Below, piece after piece: positions 27,133 through 37,569 of a DNA stretch of 64,000 bases (position 1 is its first letter; the number at the start of each line of letters is the position of its first letter). The translations under genes and the position numbers were made by a program. This stretch comes from JACCTU01 sp963848525. Its GTDB lineage: Bacteria; Actinomycetota; Thermoleophilia; Gaiellales; Gaiellaceae. The notes under the pieces were generated by a model. It had not been told where the DNA came from, searched no databases, and saw only the letters and a program-made list of their open reading frames with translations. The stretch covers positions 124,001 through 188,000 of the forward strand of contig CAWKDZ010000003.1 of NCBI GenBank assembly GCA_963848525.1, written 5' to 3'.

Positions 27133-27898
27133 ATGCGCTGCGTGGCCGTCTCGCTCGCGCTCCTGCTCGCCGTTCGCTGCGGGCTGCGGCGGTGACGACG
27201 ACGAGGACGACGCGACAGCGGCCTCGTTCGTCGGCGTGCCCTGGCTTCTCTCCTCCGGCCTCGACGTCGAGGGCTGGGAGGCGAGGCCGCCGAGCGCGAC
27301 GTTCACGGACGACACGGTCGGCGGGTTCACCGGCTGCAACCGATTCACGGGCCCCTACACGTCCGACGGCGACGCGCTCGAGCTCGGCCCGCTCGCGTCC
27401 ACGCGGATGGCCTGCGCGCCGCCGGGCGACGCGATCGAGCGCGCGTACCTCGCCGCGCTCGAGCGAGTGGCGGCGTGGCGCCTGGACGACGAAGAGCTCG
27501 TGCTCCTCGACGGCGACGATGCAGAGCTCCTCCGCTACGTCGGCGCGACGCCGGTCGGCGACTGGGAGGCGACCGCGATCCAGACCGGGAACGCGCTCGC
27601 GAGCCCGCTCGCGGGGACGGAGATCACCGCAAGCTTCGCCGACGACCTGACGCTCACCGGCTCGGCGGGCTGCAATACCTACCGGACGACGTTCACGACC
27701 GACAGCGGCGACATCGAGATTTCCCCTGCGGCGGCGACCAGGAAGACGTGCCCCACGCCGGAGGGCGTGATGGAGCAGGAAACGGCGTACCTCGCCGCGC
27801 TGCCGACGGCGGCCGCCTACCGGGTCGACGGCGACTCGCTCGCGCTCCTGCGAGCGGACGGAACGTACGTCGCGTCGTTCGTGCGCGCTACGCCGTAG
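27133..27898 (+). CDS. META-domain (HslJ-like) lipoprotein, one frameshift
   Basis: Starts ATG 27133. An extra T near 27173 (gccgttcgct for gccgtcgct) breaks the signal peptide; repaired it reads LLLAVAAGC followed by GGDDDEDD, a good lipobox with an acidic, export-friendly mature start. Two META/HslJ domains follow, each with the G-C-N signature: GGFTGCNRFTGPYT and GSAGCNTYRTTFT, and matching later Cys (TRMACAPPG, TRKTCPTPEG). Repaired length is 254 residues. META domains occur in heat-shock and envelope-stress lipoproteins; the exact role is unknown. Confidence 0.85.
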
Positions 27899-27904
27899 CC
27901 GAGC

Positions 27905-28114
27905 TCAGGACGAAAGGCCCGAGCGCCGCTGCTTCTCGCGGCGATCGACGACATAGGCGAATCCGAGCGCGATCACCGCGAATACCGCGATCGCGCCGAG
28001 GAGGCCCCACGAGTACCAGATGGTCCCGAAGAACCAGAACAGGAGCACACCTGCCAGAGCGACGCCGACGACTGCCGCGATCAAGCCCAGCCAGAACTTA
28101 CCGCCGAGATCCAT
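27905..28114 (-). CDS. Small two-helix membrane protein
   Basis: 69 residues from ATG 28114: two membrane helices (about residues 6-30 and 36-57) and a basic tail with DRREKQRR. No family recognised. It is just downstream of the flippase-like gene on the same strand and may belong to that operon. Confidence 0.7.
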   Translation of the reverse strand: MDLGGKFWLGLIAAVVGVALAGVLLFWFFGTIWYSWGLLGAIAVFAVIALGFAYVVDRREKQRRSGLSS

Positions 28115-28126
28115 CGCACCAGTATT

Positions 28127-29167
28127 TCACGGCGGCACGGTCCCTACCTGCGCCTCGGGAACGGGCCGCCGGTGGCGTCGCGAGGTTCCCGCGGCCACGA
28201 GGCCGATCGCGATCGTCGGGACCATCGTCAGGAAGCGGAAGACGAGCACTGCGGCCACGACACCCGCGTTGTTTCCGCCGAAGGCGACGAGCGTGCTCGT
28301 CAGCGCCAATTCGACGACGCCGATGCCCCCGGGCGTGATCGGGATCGTCGCGAGCAGGCGGACGAGCGCCCAGGCGGCGAACGCCTCGATCACCGAGACC
28401 TCCGCCGCGGGAACGTTCAGCGCCCGCAGCGAGACGAGCAGGACGGCGAAGACGCTCAGGCTCCCCACGAGCGAAGCGACCGTCAGCGCATGCCAGCGGC
28501 GCCGGACGAGATCGCCGGCCGAGGTCCGGAAGCGCTCGAAGCTCGGGCCGCCCCAGCTGACCGGGCCCCGGCGCACCTTTCCGAGCGTCCAGCTCGCGAG
28601 CCGCGCGGCCTGCTCCCCGACCGCGAACGCGAGCCGACCGCTCGCCAGCACGAGCACGAAGCCGGTGACGCCTACGCCGAGCGCCGCCACGCCGACGAAG
28701 GCCGCGGTCGCGAGTAGCGCCGTCCGTTCCCCCTCGCCCGAGATGGTGAGGAGGAAAACCGCCACGATCGGGAACCCCAGGTTGAGGAACTGGTTCCAGA
28801 GCGAGACGAGCGTGAGCGCACGCGTGATCTCGCGCCTGGCGAACCGCCAGCTGCGCAGCATCCCGAAGGATGCCGCGGCTCCGGCCGCGGGGCCGCCGGG
28901 GACGACGATCGAGAGCGCGGTCGACGCCTGCGTCATTTCGAACGCCTGGACGAAGCGCAGCCCGGGCAGCGTCACCATCCAGGGCGGCGCGAAGGTGGCG
29001 AGGTTCACGACGGTCACGACGAGCAGCGCGACGACCCAGCCCCACGTCAGCGACGTCACGACGTCCCAGACGTCGCCGTAGTCGGCGATCATCGGCAGGA
29101 GGAAGAAGACGGTGGCGACGACGAGCGCGAGCCCGCCCGCCGCGAGCAGCAGCCGCTTGCGCGTCAA
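28127..29167 (-). CDS. UPF0104/LPG-synthase-TM family flippase-like protein
   Basis: 346 residues from TTG 29167, overlapping the YdcF gene stop as TTGA. About eight membrane helices are present, with the family features VNLATFAPPWMVTLPGL, the STALSIVVPGGPAAG loop and IPITPGGIGVVELAL near the C terminus. Relatives include the flippase part of MprF and glycan or lipid flippases. A second family member lies at 40426. It is the fourth gene of an overlapped minus-strand operon (RDD, MBL, YdcF, this one). Confidence 0.85.
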   Translation of the reverse strand: MTRKRLLLAAGGLALVVATVFFLLPMIADYGDVWDVVTSLTWGWVVALLVVTVVNLATFAPPWMVTLPGLRFVQAFEMTQASTALSIVVPGGPAAGAAASFGMLRSWRFARREITRALTLVSLWNQFLNLGFPIVAVFLLTISGEGERTALLATAAFVGVAALGVGVTGFVLVLASGRLAFAVGEQAARLASWTLGKVRRGPVSWGGPSFERFRTSAGDLVRRRWHALTVASLVGSLSVFAVLLVSLRALNVPAAEVSVIEAFAAWALVRLLATIPITPGGIGVVELALTSTLVAFGGNNAGVVAAVLVFRFLTMVPTIAIGLVAAGTSRRHRRPVPEAQVGTVPP

Positions 29168-29691
29168 GAGGTCACGACGTCGCGCGACTGCATCCCCCGC
29201 AACTCCGCTTCCGCCGCCCGGAGCTGCCGCCGCAGCACGGGCAGGGCGACCAGCTCCCAGACGAACGCGCGTGGTCGCGGCACGAAGCGAGCGACGTGGA
29301 ACGCGCTCTCGATCCCGCGCGGCCCGTAGAGCCGCGAGAAGAGGAAGCGCGTCCGGTAGACGTGGAGCGGAGCGCACACGACGACGGCGCGCGCGATCCC
29401 CCGCTCGAGCAACAGCGGGACCGTGCGGGCGGCGTTCTCCGCGGTCACCGACGCGGTCGGCTCGACGACGAGCTCGACGTCGGGGCCGTCCCAGGCGGAC
29501 TGCATCTGCTCGGCCTCGGAGGGGCCGCGGCCGCGCGACCAGCCCGTGAACACGACCGCATCGACCGGCTGCGCCTCGGCGAGGCGCTCCGCCTCGCGCA
29601 CGAGCCTGAGGCAGACGGGCCCGATGCACCACTCGCCGTCGGGACCGCGGACCTCGCTTCCCGGCACGACGATCGCCGTCCTCGCGTTCAC
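29164..29691 (-). CDS. YdcF/SanA-like (DUF218) protein
   Basis: 175 residues from GTG 29691 (GTGA overlap with the MBL gene). The DUF218 Rossmann-like fold shows TAIVVPGSEVRGPDGEW, AVVFTGWSRGRGPSEAEQM, VELVVEPTASVTAENAARTV and VVCAPLHVYRTRFLF, including the conserved Glu and Asn of SxxTxEN. No membrane anchor is present, unlike SanA/ElyC. The family is linked to envelope precursor metabolism. Position between an MBL hydrolase and a flippase-like protein supports an envelope role. Confidence 0.85.
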   Translation of the reverse strand: MNARTAIVVPGSEVRGPDGEWCIGPVCLRLVREAERLAEAQPVDAVVFTGWSRGRGPSEAEQMQSAWDGPDVELVVEPTASVTAENAARTVPLLLERGIARAVVVCAPLHVYRTRFLFSRLYGPRGIESAFHVARFVPRPRAFVWELVALPVLRRQLRAAEAELRGMQSRDVVTS

Positions 29692-30437
29692 GGCAGCTCG
29701 AGCTCGCCGCCGGGTTCGATGATCCGAACATCCACGTCCGGCGCGAGGGTACCGGCGAACCCCGCGAACTCCTCGGCGGGAACGCGCAGGAGCGCAGCGT
29801 CCCGCGACATGCCGATGCGCCGGTACGTGCCCCAGTGGATCGGGACGGTGACGCGCGGGCGGAGCATCGCGAGCGCACGAGCGGCAAGTTGCGGATCCAT
29901 GTGGCCCGCCGGCAGCCGCGGGCCCCAGCCGGCTACCGGGAGCAACGCCACGTCGAGGTCCGGCGCGAGCTCCGCCATGCCGTCGAACAGGTCGGTGTCG
30001 CCGGCGAAGTAGACGCGCTCCGAGCCGACGACGAGGTACCCGACGGCCGGGCCGCTCGGGCCCCACGGGCGCCGTTGTCCCTCGTGCGTTGCGGGCGTGA
30101 CGCGGATGGAGAGCGCGCCGACCTGAACCTCGTCTCCAACCGCGACCTCGGTGACGTCGAAACGGCGCCGGCGCAGGAACCCGCCCGCGCCCTTCGGCAT
30201 CACGACGCGTGGGCGCGGCTCGAGGCGACGGAGCGACCACACGTCGAGGTGGTCGTAGTGGAGGTGCGAGATCAGCACCGCGTCGATGTCGCGCAGGGCC
30301 TCCGGGTCAGCCGGTCCGGCGACGCGCCGCACGTGCGCGACTCGGCCCCGCAGGAGCGGGTCCGTCAGCAGCCGCACGCCGTCCAGCTCGAGCAGGACCG
30401 TGCTGTGCCCGAGCCAGGCGATGCGGAGCGCGCTCAT
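29688..30437 (-). CDS. MBL-fold metallo-hydrolase (UlaG/NAPE-PLD-like)
   Basis: 249 residues from ATG 30437, overlapping the RDD gene stop as ATGA. Metal ligands are in SHLHYDHLDV, VTPATHEG and YFAGDTDLFDG, with a late His in VPIHWGTYRR. The short single-domain layout resembles UlaG-type lactonases and NAPE-PLD-type phospholipases, known hydrolases of phosphate-containing or lipid substrates. In this operon a lipid-like substrate is possible but not shown. Confidence 0.88.
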   Translation of the reverse strand: MSALRIAWLGHSTVLLELDGVRLLTDPLLRGRVAHVRRVAGPADPEALRDIDAVLISHLHYDHLDVWSLRRLEPRPRVVMPKGAGGFLRRRRFDVTEVAVGDEVQVGALSIRVTPATHEGQRRPWGPSGPAVGYLVVGSERVYFAGDTDLFDGMAELAPDLDVALLPVAGWGPRLPAGHMDPQLAARALAMLRPRVTVPIHWGTYRRIGMSRDAALLRVPAEEFAGFAGTLAPDVDVRIIEPGGELELP

Positions 30438-31435
30438 GCCGGGTCGTCAGCGTCCACCACGACAACGGTACGCGCGAGGAAGTCTTGCAGCCCGCGACGC
30501 CGCCGGTCGAACAGGACCGGGATGAACCCGGCGCCTAGGGGAGCGATCGCGAGCACGAGCCCGACGAAGCGAACGAGCGCGCGGCGGGCTCTGATCGGGC
30601 CGCCGTCCCCGCCCGTGACGCGCACACGAAGCAGCCGTTGGCCGGGCGTCTGCCCTGCGGTCGCCCAGAAGAAGACGAAGTAGCCGCCGACGAACAGCGC
30701 CCAGCCGACGCTCCCGAGCGCCGCGACCAGCCACGTGGACGCGGCGATCCCGAGCAGCGAGCCGGCAAGGCCGATGAGCGTGCCTACGAAGAGGGTCGTC
30801 AGGTGGGTGATGGCAAAGTCGATCGCAAACGCCGAGCCACGGCTTGCCAGCCCGCCGTAGCGCACGGCCTCGACCTGGGGGCGTCTGAGCAGGCGCTCGT
30901 CCAACCGGTAGGCCGACTCACGGACTCGTGCCGACACGTCGTTCCAAAAAGTCATCGTCTCGCGACGGAGTGCGTTCTTCACGGCCGGCCCGACGAGCAC
31001 CTCCTCGAGGGCGCGCTGCAGTTGCGGGCTCCGCACTGCGTCGTCGATCAGGTCGCGAGCCAGCCGGCTCTGCGCCGCGTCGCGCAGCGCTCGTTCGAAC
31101 GCCGGGCTCTCGAGCAGCCGCTGAGTCAGTCGTTCGATCGCCTCGTCGCCGACGCCCTCCGGGAGCGGCGCCGCGAGCGCACGGTCGACGGCCTCCTCGA
31201 GCCGCTCTCGCCCCCGGGACTCGACGTCCCGGCCCGCCGCCGCGAGCGCCTCGGTTCCGCCACGAACGGCCGGCTCCGCAAGGGGGGACCGGGCGAGCAC
31301 GCGCCCGGGGAGGAGCGCGAGGCGCCCGAGCCGCAGCCCGAGGTCGAACGCGAGGGCGGCCAGACCGAGGACGGCCTCCGTGCGATCGGGCGCAGCCGGC
31401 GGCTCCTCTGGCGCGGCTCGCCGCGTGAGGTTCAC
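30434..31435 (-). CDS. RDD-family membrane protein with N-terminal extension
   Basis: 333 residues from GTG 31435 (an ATG at 31558 would run deep into the upstream gene and is unlikely). The first about 200 residues are helical, Arg/Glu/Ala-rich, with LPEGVGDEAIERLTQRLLES-type segments; the RDD domain with its three helices follows (YGGLASRGSAFAIDFAITHL, then the GQTPGQRLLRVRVTGGDGG loop and RALVRFVGLVLAIAPLG). RDD proteins are poorly known, some act in transport. It probably heads the RDD-MBL-YdcF-flippase operon. Confidence 0.8.
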   Translation of the reverse strand: MNLTRRAAPEEPPAAPDRTEAVLGLAALAFDLGLRLGRLALLPGRVLARSPLAEPAVRGGTEALAAAGRDVESRGRERLEEAVDRALAAPLPEGVGDEAIERLTQRLLESPAFERALRDAAQSRLARDLIDDAVRSPQLQRALEEVLVGPAVKNALRRETMTFWNDVSARVRESAYRLDERLLRRPQVEAVRYGGLASRGSAFAIDFAITHLTTLFVGTLIGLAGSLLGIAASTWLVAALGSVGWALFVGGYFVFFWATAGQTPGQRLLRVRVTGGDGGPIRARRALVRFVGLVLAIAPLGAGFIPVLFDRRRRGLQDFLARTVVVVDADDPA

Positions 31436-31487
31436 GGCCCGAGCGTGCCGCAGAGGGGCGAGCGAGGCATCGTCTGGTTCGGGTGAA

Positions 31488-31904
31488 CTACCGCGACTCG
31501 AGCCCTTCGAGACGGCCGTCGATGGAGTCCAGGCGCTCGAGGATCTCCTGGAGCTCACGCACCTCCTGCTCCCGCGCCGCTCGCGACGCCTGCGAGACGA
31601 GGATCGACACGACCACGCTCGTGACCAGGGGGATCAGGCCGATCCCGGTCAGCATCAAACCCGCGGCGATGAGCCTCCCCGGCCCCGTCTCGGGGACGAC
31701 GTCGCCGTAGCCCACTGTGGTCACCGTCGAGATCGCCCACCAGAGGGCGTCCCCCCACGTGCCGATCGCCGGATCGACCAGCCTCACGAGCACCGACGCG
31801 GTCAGCGCGAGTGCGGCCGCCACGCCGACGATCAGGGCGACGGCCTTGCGGAGCGTCAAGTGGGTGAGCGCGTACGTGAGGCGTCGTTCGAAGCGTTCGT
31901 ACAC
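31488..31904 (-). CDS. Two-helix potassium channel protein
   Basis: 138 residues from GTG 31904. Two membrane helices flank a pore loop with the K+ selectivity filter in WWAISTVTTVGYGDVVPET. The C-terminal tail (residues about 105-138) is a coiled-coil-like stretch, REQEVRELQEILERLDSI, that could tetramerise the channel. No RCK domain is attached. It is divergent from the small membrane protein at 31974. Confidence 0.92.
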   Translation of the reverse strand: MYERFERRLTYALTHLTLRKAVALIVGVAAALALTASVLVRLVDPAIGTWGDALWWAISTVTTVGYGDVVPETGPGRLIAAGLMLTGIGLIPLVTSVVVSILVSQASRAAREQEVRELQEILERLDSIDGRLEGLESR

Positions 31905-31973
31905 CGAGGCCGGTGTTCGGCGCGGGCTTCACAGGCCCTGCCGCTCGAGGCGGGATGAGCGAACATCAGTGGC

Positions 31974-32477
31974 GTGTGGGGCGGGCTCAGGCGGGTCGTG
32001 CTCGGCCGGAGGCAAGGCGTCGCGAGCGTCGTCTACGGGACGATCATCGTGATGGCGACCGTGGCCGCGGGCTCGCGCGGAGCAGAGACCGACGTGCCGA
32101 ACCTGGCGGGTGCGGTGGCCGTCACCGCCCTGGTGCTCTGGATCGCGCACGTGTACGCGCACACGTTGGCCGAGAGCCTCGAGCGCGGGCGAAGACTTGA
32201 TCTGGCGGAGTTCACCGAGGTGGCGCGCCGCGAGCTGGCGATGCCCTACGCCGCGGTGGCGCCCGTCGCCACGCTCGTGCTCGCCGCTGTCGGCGTGCTC
32301 GAGGCGCAGACCGCGGTCTGGATCGCGCTCGGCTTCGGCGTGGTCACGCTCGCGGTCCAGGGTGTGCGCTACGCCGCGCTGGAACGGCTCGGTCGCACAG
32401 GGACCGCGATCTCAGTGACGCTGAACGTGGCTCTCGGGCTCGTGATCGTCGGCCTCGAGGCGTGGGTCGTCCATTAG
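31974..32477 (+). CDS. Membrane protein of unknown function
   Basis: 167 residues from GTG 31974. Four hydrophobic helices are visible (about residues 15-32, 45-63, 92-110, 112-130) and a last one near the C terminus, with a basic segment ESLERGRRLDLAEFTEVARR in the middle. No family recognised. Its 3' end overlaps that of the convergent AI-2E permease by 66 bases. Confidence 0.7.
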   Translation: MWGGLRRVVLGRRQGVASVVYGTIIVMATVAAGSRGAETDVPNLAGAVAVTALVLWIAHVYAHTLAESLERGRRLDLAEFTEVARRELAMPYAAVAPVATLVLAAVGVLEAQTAVWIALGFGVVTLAVQGVRYAALERLGRTGTAISVTLNVALGLVIVGLEAWVVH

Positions 32478-33562
32478 CGCTGCGTTGCTCCCGGTCAACG
32501 CATTCGCCTCGGCCACCTTCGCTCGCCGCGCCGTGGTCAGCTCCTGGACGAAGATCTGGATCGTCGCCGCCAGCGGCACGGCCGTGAGCGCTCCCAGGAC
32601 GCCGAGCAGCGAGCCGAAGAGCGTGACGGCGACGATGATGAAGAAGCCGGAGAGGTTCACCGCCTTGCCCTGGATCTTCGGCGTCAGGACGTTGTTCTCG
32701 ACCTGCTGGTAGACGAGCACGACCGCGAGCATGATCAGCGCGGCCGTGATGCCCTCCTCGGCCCAGATCGCCGGGACGAGGATGAAGCCGGCGATCGTCG
32801 CGCCGAGGTTCGGGATCATGTCGAGCAGGCCCGCGATCACGCCCAGCGCGAGTGCGTAGCTCGAGCCCAGCAGCCAGGCCGTCACGCCTTGCGTCGTCCC
32901 GGCGATCGTCGCGATCACGACCACCCCGATCGCCCAGCGCGAGACCGACTCGGTGATCCGCTCCCACACGCCCAGCCACCGCTCGTCTTCGCCGGGCATG
33001 AGCACGCTCGCGAGAGAGCGCTTCAGGTTGGCGACGTCCGTGAGCAGGAAGAGGCAGGTGAAGAGGATCGTGAAGCGCGGCGACGAAGATCGTGAAGAAG
33101 TCCCCGGCGACCCCCAGCACGGCCGAGATCGCGTCGGGGACGGAGGCCGACGACCTCTTCTGCGCCCGACTGGACGTTCTCGGCCGCGCCGGAGTCGCCG
33201 AGCCACGACAGCTCGTCCGACTCGCGCAGCTGCTCGACCGTCGCCGGCAGCTCCTTGAGGAAGTCCCGGACCGACGCAGACGATCGGCTCGAGCAGGAGG
33301 AGCGCGAGCACGAGGACGGCGAGCGCGGCACCGAGCACGGTGATCGGTCGCCGCGAGCCCGCGCGACAGCCCGGTCTTCTCGATCACGATGCGGACGGGG
33401 AACTCGAAGACGAGCGCGAGGAAGATGCCGACGAAGACGACCAGGAAGGTGCTGCCGATCGACGACGAACGCGGCCATCACCCCGAACGCGGCCGCGACG
33501 AGCAGGACCGTGCGCATCGGGAGGAGGAGCGCTACGCGTTGCGGGTCACGAGGCTCCAGCAC
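32412..33562 (-). CDS. AI-2E-type (UPF0118) permease, five frameshifts
   Basis: From GTG 33562. The pieces join into one protein: N-terminal helices (TVLLVAAAFGVMAAFVV), LALVFEFPVRIVIEKTGLSR, the long amphipathic region VRDFLKELPATVEQLRES, FTILFTCLFLLTDVANL, GVWERITESVSRWAIGVVVI, the loop LGLLDMIPNLGATIAGFIL-like stretch and QQVENNVLTPKIQGKAVNLS, a signature of the family. Breaks near 33070, 33145, 33280, 33350 and 33455 are each one extra base, giving 381 residues. Members export autoinducer-2 or exchange Na+/H+. The function here is open. Confidence 0.85.
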
Positions 33563-33574
33563 GGAGGCCTGACC

Positions 33575-34748
33575 TTATTCTCGGTCGGGCGCGGCGTTCT
33601 CGGCCGCGGATTCCTCGTCGCTGAGCGCGCCCTGCGTCGGCCGCCCGACGGTCGAGCGGGAACCTCCTGCGCGGTCTGGCGTCGGAGCAGCTCGACCGCG
33701 AGCACGAGCAGGCCGGCGGCGGCGAGCATCAGCGGCGCGCGGCTCGTCTGCACGGTCGGCTGCCACCAGAGCAGGAGCGAGGAAGAGCAGCGCAGCGGCG
33801 CCGTACGCGATCTCAGCCCGCGCCAGGTACGGAGCCAGCGTGCGCCGTGCTCCGACGCCGCTCGTCGACCGGCCGCCCAGCCAGCCGGCGAGCAGGAAGA
33901 TCAGACCGAGCCCGAAGAGCGTGAGGCCGCCGTCGCGGAGCTGCGCGGTGAGGATGTCCCAGGCGTTCTGCACCGCGGGCCGCACCGTCTCGGACTGCAC
34001 GAGCTCCTCGACGACGTACGAGCCGGCGAGCCTGCGGACGACGAGGACGAGCAGCCCGGCCAGGATCGACGCGATCGCGATCATGCGGAGGATCGAGAGC
34101 CGCCGACCGCGTGCGATCCAGAGCGCGATCGCCGCGAGCAGGACCGGCAGGACCCAGAGCCAGGAGCCGAGGAACTTGAGCGTCTGCGTCAGGTCCTGCG
34201 CGGTCTCGAGCCGGTCGGCTTCCATGATCTCGATGCGACCCGCGTCGGGCCCGAAGCGCTCGGCCACGGCGCCGAAAACGGCTATCCGCTCGCCGAGCTG
34301 GATCATCAGCGGCTGGAGGTCGAGGACGACCTGGCCGCCCTCGGTGCTGAAGGCCGGCACGTCGTCCTCCAGCACGTTGATCAGCTGCCTGTGCGCCCGG
34401 GTCACGCTCTCCACCCAGAGCGTCTGGACTCGCGGGCGCTCGAGCATGCGCACGGCGGCCCGGTCCGAGAGCTCGCGCAGGCCAGCGGCGGCCGGGCCGG
34501 CCAGGCCTTTCTGCTGGGTCGGGCAGCTGCTCCTCGAGCGCCGCCGCGACGTCGACGTTCGTGAACAGCTGCTCGACGAGGCTGGCCGCGACCTGGTCGC
34601 GGATCTCGTCGTCGGCGATCATCTCGGCGGCGGTGTCCGAGACCGTGTCCGTGTCGAGTCCCTGGAAGCGGATGTAGCCCGCGAGCAGGCTGAGCACGGC
34701 AAGCAGGGCCGCCAGGACGACGAGCACGCGTGCTACCGCGATGCGCAC
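33575..34748 (-). CDS. Membrane protein of unknown function, four frameshifts
   Basis: From GTG 34748 (GTG 34787 is possible). One N-terminal helix (VARVLVVLAALLAVLSLLAG) leads to an extracytoplasmic helical region with VSDTAAEMIADDEIRDQVAA and QTLWVESVTRAHRQLINVL, then at least three further helices (WLWVLPVLLAAIALWIARG, MIAIASILAGLLVLVVRRL, LFGLGLIFLLAGWL). Extra bases near 34505, 33775 and probably two between 33640 and 33700 must be removed; repaired length is about 389 residues with an acidic tail ending NAAPDRE. It resembles a common actinobacterial membrane protein family without assigned role. Confidence 0.7.
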
Positions 34749-34866
34749 GAGGTCTTTATCGCAGACGCGTCGGCGGGCGGGAATCACACCATCGGGATGA
34801 ATCGGCCAGCCCGCGCCGATTGCGTGGGTAGCCTATTGCGGGATCGTCAGGAGGGGACTGGTCGTC

Positions 34867-37175
34867 CTGAAGGGCAACAAGAGCCGAGCCGGGAACGGCG
34901 GCCGAGTCCGCACGGGCTCTGCTCCAGCCTTCGAGCTCCTACGCTCGAAGCTGACGCCCCCGCCGAGCGGCCGGGCCTCGTCGAGCGCCGGTCGCGTCGT
35001 CGATCGTCTGGCCCGCGCTCGGGGCCGCCGCTTCGTCAGCGTGGTCGCTCCGCCCGGCTACGGGAAGACGACGGCTCTCAGCCAGTGGGCGGGCCGCGAC
35101 CCGCGCGCATTCGCCTGGGTCTCGCTCGACCAACGCGACAACGACCCGGTCGTCCTCTTCTCGTACGTCGCAGAGGCGCTGAACGCTGACGGCTCGATCG
35201 CCCGCTCCGTCTTCAAGGCGCTGGCGGCGTCCGGCGACTCGGTCTGGGCGAGCGGCCTCCCGCGACTCGGCGCGGCACTCGCCTCGCGGCGCGAACCGTT
35301 CGTCCTCGTGCTCGACGACGTGCACGTTCTCCACGACCACGGCTGCCTCGACGCGCTCGCCGCACTTGCGCTCCACGTTCCGGCCGGCTCGCAGCTCGTC
35401 TTCTCCGGTCGGAACGAGCCGCAGGTCGGCCTCGCGAAGACTGAGGGTCGACGGGGAGCTGTTCGAGCTCGGCGCACCGGACCTCGCGCTGAACGACGCG
35501 GAGGCACACGCGCTGCTGACGGAGGCTGGAGTCGAGCTCACCGCGACGGAGACGGCCGAGCTGAACCGGCACGCCGAGGGGTGGGCCGCCGGCCTCTACC
35601 TCGCCGCCCTCTCGCTCTCGCGAGGCAACGCGTCGCGTCGCCTCGTTCGGCGGGAGCGACAAGTTCGTGACCGACTACCTGCGAGGCGAGGAGCTCAGCC
35701 GGCGCGAGCCCGGACGAGACCGAGTTCCTCCTGCGCAGCGCCGTGCTCGAGACGATGTCCGGGCCGCTTTGCGACGCCGTCCTGCGAACGCTCCGATTCC
35801 GCCGCGATGCTCGAGCGGCTCGCGCTCGAGAACCTCTTCGTCGTCGCGCTGGACAACACGCGCAGCTCGTTCCGGTACCACCACCTCTTTCGGGAGATGC
35901 TGCTCGCCGAGCTCGAGCGAGGTCGCCCGGGCGTCGTCACCGAGCTGCAGGGACGGGCGGCCGCCTGGTGCGAGGCGAACGGACGGCTCGAGGACGCGAT
36001 CGAGTACGCGTCGGCGAGCGGCGACACGGACACGCTGTGCGCGGCTCGTGATCGCGAACGCGTTTCCGTACTACCGCAGCGGGCGCGTCTCGACGGTGGA
36101 GCGGTGGCTGAACGCGTTCGACGAGCCCGAGCTGCTCGCCCGGCATCCCGGGATCGCGGTCTTCGGCACCTGGCTGCACGCGTTGCGCGGTCGCCCCGAC
36201 GCTGCCGAGCGCTGGGCGCTCGCGCTCGAGGCGTCCGAGCAGCGGGGCCCGATGCCCGACGGAAGCCCGTTCGACGCCTGGGCCGCGACGGTCCGGGCGC
36301 TGCTCTGCCGGGGCGGCATCGAGCAGATGCGAAAGGATGCCGAGCTCGCGGTGCGCGAGCTGACGCCGGCGAGCCCCTGGCGTCCGGCGTCGTTGCTCCT
36401 CAGCGGCGTCGCCGCCCTGCTCCTCGGCGACGAGCACGCCGAGACCATGCTCGGGGAGGCCGCCGAGGCCGCGACCGCGAGCGGCGCCGTCTGGGCGGGA
36501 GTCGTCGCACGCTCCGAGCTCGCGCTGCTGGCCCTGGACCGGGGCGACCTCACGATCGCCGAGGCCGAGGCGGCGCTCGCCGGCGAGTTCCTCGACGAGT
36601 CTCTCTCCGCCGACTACGTGGTCACGGCGATCCTCCACGCGGTCACGGCGCGGCTCGCGATCGCCCAGGGGAAGGGGGCCCGGGCGCGCCAGGCTTTGGC
36701 CGCGGCGCAGCGGCTCAGGCCGATGATGACCCACGCGTTCTCGTGGTACTCGGTCCAGGTGCGGCTCGAGCTGGCGTCGGCCCACCTCGCGCTCAAGGAT
36801 CCCAGGGGTGCGGGGATGCTGCACCAGGAGACGGAGGCGATTCTCCGGCGGCGGCCGCGCCTCGGCGCGCTGGCCGCGCGCGCGGAGCAGCTCCGGGACG
36901 AGATCGCGCAGACCGCCGAGGAGTCGTCGGGCTGGGCCTCGACGCTGACCGCCGCCGAGCTCCGCCTGCTGCCCCTGCTCACGAGCCACCTCACGTTCCG
37001 CGAGATCGCGGAGCGACTGTTCGTCTCGCGCAACACGGTCAAGACGCAGGCGATCTCGATCTACCGCAAGCTCGACGCGTCGAGCCGCGGCGAGGCGGTC
37101 GAGCGTGCGGTCGCCCTCGGGCTCGTCGACGCGGGCCCCGGTTCCCGTACCGCGGATTTCACCCGCTCAGGGTGA
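34867..37175 (+). CDS. STAND ATPase LuxR-family regulator (MalT-like), five or more frameshifts
   Basis: About 767 residues after repair. Near the start FELLRSKLTPP is typical of MalT-like proteins; Walker A is APPGYGKTT, Walker B FVLVLDDVHVL, followed by a winged-helix region (FRYHHLFREMLLAELER), TPR-like repeats and a C-terminal LuxR helix-turn-helix (LTAAELRLLPLLTSHLTFREIAERLF, then NTVKTQAISIYRKL). Extra bases occur near 35440, 35645, 35705, 35800 and 36048. Such regulators sense a ligand, hydrolyse ATP and activate transcription. The start is uncertain: CTG 34867 or 34858 lie just past AGGAGG at 34849. Confidence 0.85.
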
Positions 37176-37217
37176 TGTTGACCGGGCCGGGAAGGCGTCG
37201 AATGGAGTGGGCATCCC

Positions 37218-37565
37218 GTGGACGAGTACAAGCTGACGCTTCGCAGGCTCGCGCTGCGCGACGACCGCTACATCGACGCGTTGCTCAGCGAGGAGCAGGC
37301 CAACGTGACGCTCGCCGGCATCGACGCCCGTTCGCACGCATTGGCGCGGGTCGCGGCGCTGATCGCGATGGACGCGGCGCCGCCCTCGTACATGAGCGCC
37401 GTCGAGGCGGGCCTCAACGCGGGGGCCTCTGAGGACGAGATCGTCGGGACGCTGATCGCGGTGCTGCCGATCGTCGGCGCGGCGCGCGTCGTCGCGGCCG
37501 CGCCGAACCTCGCGCTCGCGCTCGGCTACGACGTCGCCGAAGCGCTCGAAGCCGTCGACACGTAG
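37218..37565 (+). CDS. Carboxymuconolactone decarboxylase-like (CMD) protein
   Basis: 115 residues from GTG 37218. All-helical CMD/AhpD fold: LTLRRLALRDDRYIDALLS, SHALARVAALIAMDAAPPSY, GASEDEIVGTLIAVLPIVGAAR. The redox CxxC of AhpD is absent, so peroxidase reductase activity is unlikely. It follows the LuxR-type gene by 42 bases and may be part of its regulon. Confidence 0.82.
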   Translation: MDEYKLTLRRLALRDDRYIDALLSEEQANVTLAGIDARSHALARVAALIAMDAAPPSYMSAVEAGLNAGASEDEIVGTLIAVLPIVGAARVVAAAPNLALALGYDVAEALEAVDT

Positions 37566-37569
37566 CGAC

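Noticed and set aside
34867..36060. Programmed frameshifting in the LuxR regulator
   Set aside because: Five shifts in one gene and matching shifts in fourteen other genes make an error source far more likely; no slippery heptamer or pseudoknot stood out.
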